From positions 1 to 64,000 of the forward strand of contig JAHYJC010000005.1 in NCBI GenBank assembly GCA_019429275.1: a stretch of DNA of 64,000 nt. The letters run 5' to 3'. Every line of letters begins with the position of its first letter. Position 1 is the stretch's first letter. A program made the translations under genes and the position numbers. This stretch comes from Lentimicrobium sp. GTDB taxonomy: Bacteria > Bacteroidota > Bacteroidia > Bacteroidales > Lentimicrobiaceae. Shown piece by piece: positions 1-9,100 of this stretch. The notes under the pieces were generated by a model. That model searched no databases, was not told the origin of the DNA, and was given only the letters and a program-made list of their open reading frames with translations.

Positions 1-870
1 TGGATATCTCAATGTCAGGCAATATCTGCCTTTTAAAAGGCTTCAGGAGTTGTTGCATGACCTTATGGGGGCGAACATCAGCGAGGGAGGGTTGCATTGC
101 CTGCTTAACAGGTTGGCAGCCAAAGGGGCTGATGCCTATGAATTGATCCGCAAAAGTGTTGTTAAAAGTAGTGTTATCGGTGCTGATGAAACGGGTATGA
201 AGGTCAATGGAATGAAGCATTGGTTCTGGACATGGCAAAATAACAGAGCAACATATATTGCTGCCTCTACCAACAGGGGAACCGAAACAATTAATAAACA
301 TGTTGCCGATATATCGAAAGAAGTTACCCTTGTACATGATTGTTGGAAAGCTCATTTTCAAACTCAAGTAGACAGGCATCAAACATGCACATCCCATCTG
401 GAGCGTGAAACCATATACTTTGAGAAGCGTTACAAAACAACCTGGCCTAAACGTTTTCGCAGCATATTGATACAGGCCGAAAAGCTTAAAAAGGAATTTA
501 TTCCCGCTGATTATATTAGACCTAACCAAGCCAGAGATAGCCTTGAAAAACAGTTGAGTATTTTGCTGGAAGAACCTTTGAATCCGAAACACAAAGAATT
601 GGTCACATTTCAAAAGCGGATAGTCAAATACCGTGATCATATTTTGACATTCCTTTACCATCCTGAAGTCCCTGCTGATAACAATGGCTCGGAAAGGGCA
701 ATCCGGAATGTGAAAGTAAAACAGAAAATATCCGGACAGTTCAAAGTATTTGAAGCTGCTGAAAATTTTGCCATACTGAGATCCATTATTGATACTGCCA
801 TAAAAAATGGCCAGAATGTTTTTCTTGCATTAAACACCATTGCCGATTACAAAAGAAACTGATTAGTTAC
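1..870 (+). mobile_element. Right-hand part of an IS66-type insertion sequence (left end outside window; right boundary not resolved)
   Basis: Inferred from the transposase only. Terminal inverted repeats cannot be compared because the left end is missing. Confidence 0.6.
2..862 (+). CDS. IS66 family transposase, 5'-truncated by window edge
   Basis: The reading frame stays open to the window start (GYLNVRQYLPFKRLQELLHDLMGANISEGGL...). IS66-type motifs DETGMKVNGMKHWFWTWQ, VHDCWKAHF and PADNNGSERAIRNVKVKQKISGQF. The ORF-track start at 50 is an internal TTG. Confidence 0.9.
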   Translation, partial: GYLNVRQYLPFKRLQELLHDLMGANISEGGLHCLLNRLAAKGADAYELIRKSVVKSSVIGADETGMKVNGMKHWFWTWQNNRATYIAASTNRGTETINKHVADISKEVTLVHDCWKAHFQTQVDRHQTCTSHLERETIYFEKRYKTTWPKRFRSILIQAEKLKKEFIPADYIRPNQARDSLEKQLSILLEEPLNPKHKELVTFQKRIVKYRDHILTFLYHPEVPADNNGSERAIRNVKVKQKISGQFKVFEAAENFAILRSIIDTAIKNGQNVFLALNTIADYKRN

Positions 871-888
871 AATGATTTATATCACGAG

Positions 889-918
889 CGGCAGTCGAAA
901 ATACTGCCGTTTTTTTTT
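889..918 (+). terminator. Rho-independent terminator downstream of transposase
   Basis: CGGCAGT-cgaaaat-ACTGCCG hairpin followed by nine T's. Confidence 0.85.
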
Positions 919-981
919 GCCTCTGCTATGTGATTAATCTGGCAGGTTTTTGATGCTCTCACAGGTAGCCTGAAATAAATC

Positions 982-1425
982 CTATCTCTTTTTTTTAAAG
1001 AATTCTGTCATAAGTTTTCCACACTCCCCGGCCATAACGCCACCCCGCACTTTGGTTTTTGGGTGCAGAAGATTCGCTCCAAGGGTTGAGTAACCACGTT
1101 TTGGGTCAGATGCTCCATAAACAATTTCGCCAAGTTGCACCCAAAGCGATGCTGCAGCACACATAGGGCATGGTTCCAGGGTGACATATAAGATACACTC
1201 ATTCAAATATTTACCTCCCAGGTGGTGAGCTGCCGAGGTAAAAGCCTGCATTTCGGCATGAGCGGTTGCATCGTTCAATGTTTCGGTGAGGTTATGGCCG
1301 CGTGCAATAATTCTGCCACCGCTAACAATCACCGCTCCAACAGGCACTTCGTCTCTTTTCAATGCAATCAGCGCTTCATTGTAAGCCTCCTGCATGAAGC
1401 GCTTATCATTTTCTGCTTTATCCAT
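982..1425 (-). CDS. tadA: Nucleoside deaminase, tRNA-specific adenosine deaminase (TadA) type
   Basis: HAEMQAF and PCPMCAAA zinc-deaminase motifs. Confidence 0.85.
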   Translation of the reverse strand: MDKAENDKRFMQEAYNEALIALKRDEVPVGAVIVSGGRIIARGHNLTETLNDATAHAEMQAFTSAAHHLGGKYLNECILYVTLEPCPMCAAASLWVQLGEIVYGASDPKRGYSTLGANLLHPKTKVRGGVMAGECGKLMTEFFKKKR

Positions 1426-1762
1426 GACCAGGTGATAAAATATTTTCCAGCGAAAGACAAATATAGGTATTGGATATTTATGATCTTAGAATAAATAAAT
1501 CATTTTTCATGAATGGATTTTTTAGCTGAACTAATATTAAAAACTGATTTTTCTATACATTTTATCCAACAATAAAAATTTTGCGATTGGTTATATTAAA
1601 TATTGGACAACAGTGGATGAAAATTCATTATCGGTTAATTTGATTCACAGCATAAACTAAGTGTTAAGGATGCTGTAGGCTTGCTATCTGATTGATTTTG
1701 TGCTTAATAGTTTCGCAGAGATATATTTATTATTTGTATTTATCCTTAAAACTTAATCTATA

Positions 1763-1793
1763 TTTGATTTTCCTCTTTTTTTCACTATATTTG
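1763..1793 (+). promoter_or_regulatory. Bacteroidetes-type sigma-ABfr promoter for cold-shock gene
   Basis: TTTG (1763-1766) - 19 nt - TATATTTG (1786-1793); matches TTTG-N19-21-TAnnTTTG. Start codon 27 nt downstream. Confidence 0.75.
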
Positions 1794-1820
1794 TATTGCT
1801 AATCTCTAATTTCAATTGTT

Positions 1821-2012
1821 ATGCCTACCGGTAAAGTAAAATTTTTTAATGAGCGTAAGGGCTTTGGTTTTATTATCGATGATGAAACCCAGCATGATGT
1901 TTTTGTCCATGCCACAGGCCTTTTCGAGAAAGTTATTGAAAATGATCTTGTAACTTTCGAAATTGAAGAGGACAAAAGAGGAAAGAAAGCAATAGATGTA
2001 AAAAAAATATAG
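1821..2012 (+). CDS. Cold-shock domain protein (CspA family)
   Basis: MPTGKVKFFNERKGFGFI...DVFVHATGL: RNP motifs of CSD proteins. Confidence 0.95.
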   Translation: MPTGKVKFFNERKGFGFIIDDETQHDVFVHATGLFEKVIENDLVTFEIEEDKRGKKAIDVKKI

Positions 2013-2033
2013 TTTTTCTTTTCAAAATGCCCT

Positions 2034-2059
2034 AAAGCCCCTTTTACGGGGCTTTTTTA
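2034..2059 (+). terminator. Rho-independent terminator after csp gene
   Basis: AGCCCC-ttttac-GGGGCT stem followed by a T-tract. Confidence 0.85.
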
Positions 2060-2132
2060 TTTCATCATATACATTCAGGCAATATCAGCCATTGGTTAAT
2101 CGTCTATCTTTGTGGCCATAAAATACAGTGTT

Positions 2133-4019
2133 TTGAATTATCTATTGATTGAACAACTCAGCAAGTCTTACGGTGAGAAAGAACTCTTCAGCAACATTAC
2201 TTTTGGCATTGACCAGGGAAGTAAGGTTGCCCTGATTGCTCGTAACGGAGCCGGTAAAAGTAGTCTGCTCAACATTATTGCCGGTCTTGATTTGCCCGAC
2301 AGCGGTTCTATTACCTTCAGAAGAGACATTCGATGGTCCTATTTGTCGCAGAATCCTGAAATGCAGGAAGATCAGACCGTTTTTGATATTCTCTTTAATG
2401 CTGATAACGAATTTATGAGGGCCATCCGCGATTATGAGCTCAGCCTGAACCGTTTGAAGCACGATGATTCCATAGAAGCACACAAAATGCTTGAAGAGGC
2501 TACCAATAAAATGGAACTTGTTCACGGATGGGATTACGATGTTAGGATAAAAGAAATTCTGAGCCGCTTTAAAATCACTGAACTCGATCAAAAAGCAGGA
2601 GAATTGTCGGGTGGACAACGGAAAAAAGTTTCATTGGCCAAGGCTTTGCTCGAAGAAACCGATCTGCTCATTCTTGATGAGCCAACAAACCACCTCGATA
2701 TTGAAATGATAGAATGGCTCGAAGATTATCTTTCACGCCAAAACCTGAGCCTTTTGGTGGTTACTCACGACAGGTACTTTCTGGACAATGTTTGCAATGA
2801 AATCCTTGAACTCGACAATAATAAGCTTTACCGGTACAGAGGAAATTACTCCTATTTTCTGGAAAAGAAAGCTGAACGGGAACTGATTGAGCAAACCGAA
2901 ACAGAAAAGGCAAAAGGACTTTTCAGAAAAGAACTGGAATGGATGCGCCGCATGCCACAGGCACGTACCACCAAGTCGAAGGCCCGGATCGATGCATTTT
3001 ACGACATTCAGGAGAAAGCCGGAAAACGAACCGAAAAGGATACGGGCCCGCTTGAAGTAAAAATGACCAGAATTGGTGGGAAAATATTGGAAATGAATAA
3101 TATACACAAATCGTTCGGAGAAAACCGATTGATTGAGGACTTTTCATACACCTTTAAAAAAGGCGATAAAGTTGGGGTTGTAGGTAAGAATGGTTCCGGG
3201 AAAACTACTTTGCTGAATATGATAACCGGGTCATTATCGCCCGATTTGGGTAAGATAACCACCGGACAGACTATAGTTTACGGTTATTACTCGCAGGAAG
3301 GATTTAAGACTCAGGAGGATAAACGTGTGATTGACATTGCCCGGGATGTTGCAGAGGAAATGGCTATGGGGAAAGGGAGGATTTCTGCCTCAGCCTTTTT
3401 GACACATTTCAATTTTTCTCCCGTGCTTCAGTATAACTATTTTTCAAGTCTGAGTGGCGGAGAAAAGCGGCGGCTTTTTTTGCTTCTGCAATTGCTGAAA
3501 AATCCTAATTTTCTGATACTTGATGAGCCAACCAACGATCTGGATATTCACACCCTTAACCTTCTTGAAGATTTTCTGATCAATTTTGAGGGTTGCCTGC
3601 TTATTGTTTCGCACGACAGGTATTTCATGGACAAAATTGTGGACCATGTATTTGTATTTGATGGGAACGGAAAAGTTAAGGATTACTATGGCAATTATAC
3701 CGATTTCTACAGGCTAAAGATGCAGGAAGAGGCCAGGATAAGCCGGCAAAAAATACAGGCAGTTGTAAAACCGGTAAAAGCAGACAACACCTTGCCAAAA
3801 CCAAAGAAGCCAACCTATAAGGAAAAAACTGAATATGAGTCACTCGAAAAGGAAATTCAACAGCTTGAGCAATTAAAAATTGAGGTGCTTGAAAAGATGA
3901 ATAGTGGCACCTGTGCCCAGGAGGAGCTGGAAAAACTGAGCTTTACCTATCAGGAAACTGAGATCACCCTAGACGAAAAAACAAATCGCTGGCTAGAACT
4001 GAGTGAATTGTTTGACTGA
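2133..4019 (+). CDS. ABC-F family ATP-binding cassette protein
   Basis: Two ABC domains (GRNGAGKSS/LSGGQRKK; GKNGSGKTT/LSGGEKRR), no TM segments, C-terminal coiled coil. The ORF-track GTG at 2112 lies inside a TATCTTTG (-7-like) element at 2105-2112, so a TTG at 2133 or 2145 is more plausible. Confidence 0.88.
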   Translation: MNYLLIEQLSKSYGEKELFSNITFGIDQGSKVALIARNGAGKSSLLNIIAGLDLPDSGSITFRRDIRWSYLSQNPEMQEDQTVFDILFNADNEFMRAIRDYELSLNRLKHDDSIEAHKMLEEATNKMELVHGWDYDVRIKEILSRFKITELDQKAGELSGGQRKKVSLAKALLEETDLLILDEPTNHLDIEMIEWLEDYLSRQNLSLLVVTHDRYFLDNVCNEILELDNNKLYRYRGNYSYFLEKKAERELIEQTETEKAKGLFRKELEWMRRMPQARTTKSKARIDAFYDIQEKAGKRTEKDTGPLEVKMTRIGGKILEMNNIHKSFGENRLIEDFSYTFKKGDKVGVVGKNGSGKTTLLNMITGSLSPDLGKITTGQTIVYGYYSQEGFKTQEDKRVIDIARDVAEEMAMGKGRISASAFLTHFNFSPVLQYNYFSSLSGGEKRRLFLLLQLLKNPNFLILDEPTNDLDIHTLNLLEDFLINFEGCLLIVSHDRYFMDKIVDHVFVFDGNGKVKDYYGNYTDFYRLKMQEEARISRQKIQAVVKPVKADNTLPKPKKPTYKEKTEYESLEKEIQQLEQLKIEVLEKMNSGTCAQEELEKLSFTYQETEITLDEKTNRWLELSELFD

Positions 4020-4174
4020 AAAAAAACATAAAATCAGTGGCGCCAATCCTTCAAAACCATTGGGATACTTTTAAATCAGGTCTTGTTAAAAGCAAATTCA
4101 CCGGAAAGGTTTCTTCCCTGTGAATATTTTGCAAATCAATTTTTCAATGTAACACCTGATGGTGTTAAGGTGAC

Positions 4175-5296
4175 CTATGAATTCAGCATTACCGGCATTA
4201 CCAGCATGAGTATATCTTCAGCAGGATTTTCGCCTTCAACCGGACGAAGGATGCCTGCACGGTTGGGAGCTGACATCTCGAGCCTGATATTCTCGGTGTT
4301 GAGGTTGGTGAGCATCTCAAGAAGGAACCGGCTGTTGAATCCAATTTCCATATCCTCTCCATTGAAATTACAGCTGAGCCGTTGCCTTGATTCATGGGCA
4401 AAATCAACATCTTCAGCATCGATGAAGAGCTCCTGTCCTGAAATGGAGAGCCTGATCTGATTGGTCGATTTATTGGCAAAAAATGAAGCGCGGCGAAGGG
4501 TAGTGATTAAAGAGAGGCGATCGACAATCAGCGTGTTTGGGTTGTCGGATGGAATTACTGCTTCGTAATTCGGGTAACGGCCTTCGATCAGGCGGCAGAC
4601 CAGTTCAATATTTTTAAAGATAAAACGTGCGTTGGTAACACTGTACTCAACTTTAACCTCTGAATTGTCAGAAGGTAGAATGTTCTTAAGTTGGTTCAAT
4701 GGTTTCTTGGGCATGATAAACGTGGTACTTTCCGAAGCACTGACATCGGAACGTTTGTACCTGACCAGTTTATGGGCATCAGTTGCCACAAATATGATAG
4801 AATCTGGCGATAAATCACAAAAAACTCCCGACATGGCTGGCCTCAGGTCATCATTACCTGTTGCAAATATCGTCTTATTGATAGCAGTAAGCAATAATTC
4901 CGAAGGAATGGTAATGCCAGAAATTTCCTCCATCTGAGGTGCTTTTGGAAATTCATCGGCATTGTGACCAGCTATTTTAAACTTAGCTTCATCGGCAGCA
5001 ATTTCTATCCCCAATAGATTATCGATGGTAAAAGTTAATGGTGTATCACCATAGGTTTTCAGAAGCTCAAGCAGGATTTTTGCAGGTATTGCTACCGACC
5101 CGTCTTCTTCGGCCAGGTTTGTTTCAATGGTTACCTGCATTGTTGTTTCCAGGTCAGAAGCTGTAATCTGTAGTGTATTGTCCTTGAGGTCAAACAAAAA
5201 ATCATCAAGAATTGGTAAAGTATTGCTTGAATTCAGAACTCCACTGATTGACTGAAGGCTTCTGAGAAGGCTTTGGCTTGATACTATAAATCTCAT
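4175..5296 (-). CDS. dnaN: DNA polymerase III subunit beta (sliding clamp)
   Basis: MRFIVSSQSLLRSLQSISGVL..., ATDAHKLVRYKR, C-terminal LMPVML. Confidence 0.95.
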   Translation of the reverse strand: MRFIVSSQSLLRSLQSISGVLNSSNTLPILDDFLFDLKDNTLQITASDLETTMQVTIETNLAEEDGSVAIPAKILLELLKTYGDTPLTFTIDNLLGIEIAADEAKFKIAGHNADEFPKAPQMEEISGITIPSELLLTAINKTIFATGNDDLRPAMSGVFCDLSPDSIIFVATDAHKLVRYKRSDVSASESTTFIMPKKPLNQLKNILPSDNSEVKVEYSVTNARFIFKNIELVCRLIEGRYPNYEAVIPSDNPNTLIVDRLSLITTLRRASFFANKSTNQIRLSISGQELFIDAEDVDFAHESRQRLSCNFNGEDMEIGFNSRFLLEMLTNLNTENIRLEMSAPNRAGILRPVEGENPAEDILMLVMPVMLNS

Positions 5297-5422
5297 AATT
5301 AGGTGATTTTCTTAATGGTAATACAATTGTTACTTTCGTGTAAAATTAAAAAAATAAATGACAATGCATTAAGGTAAAAAAAACTGCTTTCAATAAAATT
5401 ATCAACAGCTTATTAACCCGGA

Positions 5423-6064
5423 TTATTTTTTGATTCTGTTTTTCCCGAAATCAAATTTTTTCTCAGTTCCCTTCAGCAATCTTTTAATGTTTTCCCTGTG
5501 GGTAAAAGGCACAAAGAAAGCAACTGCCAACGATAAAATAATCAATGGAATACGGGTTTCTCCCAAAACAAAAATCACGATTACAGGGAAAATAACAGAG
5601 CTTACAATGGATGATAATGAAACGATGCGCGTTATAACCATACAGAAGACAAAACACACAAGAATGATTATAAAAGCAGCCGGATAAAGAGCTATGACAA
5701 CCCCTACCAAACTGGCAACTCCTTTACCTCCCCTGAATTGCGCAAAAACCGGATAAACATGGCCAATAACAGCAAAAGCACCGAGAAGTATCCTGTAAAT
5801 GACTTCCTGGTTTTCGCTGAAACCTTCATAAGTTATCCAGTTGGCAAGACTAACTGCAAGCCAGGCTTTAAATACGTCAAACACGAGTACCGGAATGCCA
5901 GCCTTAAGGCCAAGGACTCTTATTGTGTTTGTGGCACCGGCATTTCCACTTCCTTCGTTACGGATATCGATATTAAAGAAAATTTTGCCTACCCAGACTG
6001 AAGTGGGAATTGAACCAAGCAAATAGGCTGCTATGAATGCTAATATAGTGTTTAATATTGTCAT
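5423..6064 (-). CDS. plsY: Glycerol-3-phosphate acyltransferase PlsY
   Basis: GSIPTSVWVGK, GSGNAGATNTIRVLG, FRGGKGVA motifs; multi-TM. Confidence 0.93.
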   Translation of the reverse strand: MTILNTILAFIAAYLLGSIPTSVWVGKIFFNIDIRNEGSGNAGATNTIRVLGLKAGIPVLVFDVFKAWLAVSLANWITYEGFSENQEVIYRILLGAFAVIGHVYPVFAQFRGGKGVASLVGVVIALYPAAFIIILVCFVFCMVITRIVSLSSIVSSVIFPVIVIFVLGETRIPLIILSLAVAFFVPFTHRENIKRLLKGTEKKFDFGKNRIKK

Positions 6065-6189
6065 TTATGGCTTTTTAATTACGGTTTTCAAACACGAGGT
6101 TTGCTCAGGCGAATTCACAGGTTCTCAATTTCAGCAAATTTCAGAATCTTTTATCAGGATTTCAAAGATTCCGGTTTCAATTTACATCA

Positions 6190-9100
6190 TTAATTTGATT
6201 CTCTTGATTGCATTTTTCTCAAAAAAGCAATTCGCCTTTCAGGCGTTGAGATTATAAACTGATATTCCTCTCCCGAACCTTGAGCTTTCAGCCTGCGTTT
6301 ATCTTCTTTCAGTCCGGCCAGAATATTATTGAAATCGTTATTTGAAGAAATGGCCTGCATTATGCCGTTTCCATAAGTAAAGAAATACCATTCAGTATTG
6401 CTGATTTCGATATAAAGATTGAGAATATCGCCTGTTCTGCGCTTACCGATTTCGATATATCCATTAACTTTTCTGTTTACCTGATCGCGCAATATTCCTG
6501 CAATGCCCAGTTGGCCTTTGCTCACAAAACTTTTCAGATTTTCATCCCACCTCATTTCCACATCAGTAAGAATAATACTCTGTACGAGTTCAACAGGTGG
6601 TCTTCTCAGATTGCCTGTGGTGTTAAGTTCATTGAGTATTTCCTCAGCCTGACGGGCGCCTGCTAACCCTGTTAGAAGTGAATGGTATGATTCGCTGTTG
6701 ACATTGGTGCCCTGAAGTTCTGCTTTTAGCAGACTTTCTCTGAGTTTGCCCAAGGCGGGATCAGAGAAGAAAAAGTTAAGCGCCAGAGCCAGATTGAATT
6801 TTGTAGAGTCAACCACTGAATAATGGGTGGCTTTTCCAAAACTCCTGAGTTTCACCAGACCCAGGCCAACTCCGGTTTCTATCTCGCCCGAGGATGTAAT
6901 TATACATTGCCGGGTATCGATGGTCATAAAATTTCCTTCGGTGTTTTTTTTGTCAAGCTGGCTTTCTGTTCCCAAAAGAAAAGATTCTGAGTTTCTATCA
7001 AAGCTGATAAATCCTGAAGCAGATGCAACGAGTGTGTCGCCCCATGCTTTTGGTTTGCTATAAATGGCCGGATAAATTCTACTGAAAAAATCAGAATAAA
7101 CAATGGCAACCAGCACCGGGTCGCCAAGTGTGTCTCGCATAATCGGTGAAACCGGCAGCCTGATATTAGAAGGATCGAGTTGCGCACTAAACGACACCCT
7201 TGGGCCCTTGGCATCAAAGCAATCGCTCTTTGGCCTGTAATTTCCCGTAAAGGTCAGCAATGGCCGGGAAGCATCCATGTATATATCGCCCGTAAAATCA
7301 AAATGGCTGCTCAGTGCAAACGGGTCATTTCCAGGAATTCTGGCCATCCCATTTGTGTTTCCGGCATTATTCATGCTCAAAGTTTTAAAGTAAAGTGGTT
7401 GCACATTTCCCAGGTCATCGGTATAATCATAATATCCTGCAGCCAGATAATCTTTTCTTGATTTGATTGTGATATCGGCATTGTAAATCCGATAAGCCTT
7501 GCTTTTCCGGTTGGCGATAAGGGTGGCATTTTTGAGTGGTTTCATGACTCCATCTGAAAGTATGGTCACATGTCCGTCGCCCGGAAATACAGCGGCATCG
7601 CCAACCCTGATCATTTTTACTTCCCTGGCATTTATTATGTTTTCCTTCATCCGATAGGTGGCCTCCATGGCAAAAAACTGGAGTGAATCCATTTTGGGAT
7701 TGGTTGACATAAATTCGGAACCACTGAAGTCAAAATCAACAAGTTCAGTAAGGCTTGTTGTATCGGCAAGAGCAGCTCTGCGGGCCAGAGAATTGGTAAG
7801 AAACAACTCTTCGTCCTGCATCCTCCATTCGATTTTATCCATGTAACTTATGTACCGGCTCAAAGGCAGGTCAATTTTTGTACTTACACCGGGTGTACCA
7901 AAGTTGGCTATGTTATTCCTGAAATCTACCCTGCCGGGATAAATTTTAACAGAAAGCGAGAGGTTTGGCCTTTCAGGATAGTAAAGCCTGAAACTGGCGG
8001 TATCTGTCTCAAACGATTGATTGCTGAATATAAAAGTGCCCGAAGCAATATCGGCATTGTCAAGTTTGCTGATGCCATTTCCAAGCAATCCTGCGGAGGT
8101 CAGAAAGAGTGTGCCCGAGTGCAGTGATTTATTGTTATACATAGCGAACTCTTTGCCAGGTATAGATTGAAGACGCATTATATCTAAATCCGGCATCCAG
8201 TACTGGTGCACATCCTCAACTTCCATCTCCGGGAAGCTCAAAGGACCAGACTGCTCTTTCATTTTAATACTGCTCAAATCGGCAACCAGCGAATCAGGAG
8301 TAAATAGAAATCTTTTTGATTCGGAAATGGATGTCATAAACTTAAGACTTCCTGAACCTTCCAAACCCTTGTTGCTCAGTGATAAATCAGAGTAAAATAC
8401 AGCCTTATCATTATAAACAGGAATACCTTCTGGCTTTAATTTTCGGGTAAAACCCAGCGAGTAATCTTTCATTACCCTCAAGGGTTCTGCGATGTCAGGC
8501 ATCAAGCCATCTGAAAAAAGATGACCGTTAAATTTAAGGCCTTCAGTCGTAAAATTATTCAGGCTATCAAGTTGAAACGGGTAAATTACATAATAAAATT
8601 TGTCACGACTGTATGCTCCTTTTTCAATTGAGGGATAATCATAAAATACAAAAGCATCATTTTTGCTGATAAATATCGGGTATTGAGGGAGTAGTTTTGT
8701 ACCCGATTTATTATCAGGCGCATCAATGAGTAAATCTCCGCTGAGGTTGGCCAGTACATTTTTAACCAGAACCTGATCAATCTTTTTTGTTCGTTTGGAA
8801 ACTGTGTCCACTTTAAACGAAATAGAATCGATCTGAGGCATGCTCAATTGAAACCTGTCGTATTCGAATGAACTCTTATTTGCATAAAAGTCAAAGTATC
8901 CGGCTTTTACCTTTCCTGTGAACACAAAATTCAGATCTTTTTGTACAAGAATCTCCTGATCGCGCGGATAAATTTTCACCGCCTGTGAATCGCTTATAGA
9001 AACTTCAGGCACGCCCTTTATGATAAGGTCAAAGGTTTCAAGATTAAGGGATGCATTTTTCGAAGCATTAACCCTTGAATTTATCTGTATAACATCATAA

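Noticed and set aside
863-870. TTAGTTAC just after the transposase stop as the IS right terminus
   Set aside because: IS66 ends can resemble GTAA...TTAC, but the left inverted repeat is outside the window and no target duplication can be tested.
1425-1820. AT-rich ~400-bp gap as a long cold-shock 5'UTR or ncRNA
   Set aside because: A good promoter match 28 bp upstream of the csp start implies a short leader; no other structured element recognised.
2133-4019. ABC-F protein as an antibiotic-resistance (ARE) determinant
   Set aside because: Most Bacteroidetes carry several housekeeping ABC-F proteins; nothing here distinguishes a resistance subtype.
4083-4460. 125-aa plus-strand ORF
   Set aside because: Mostly antisense to dnaN with no recognisable protein features.
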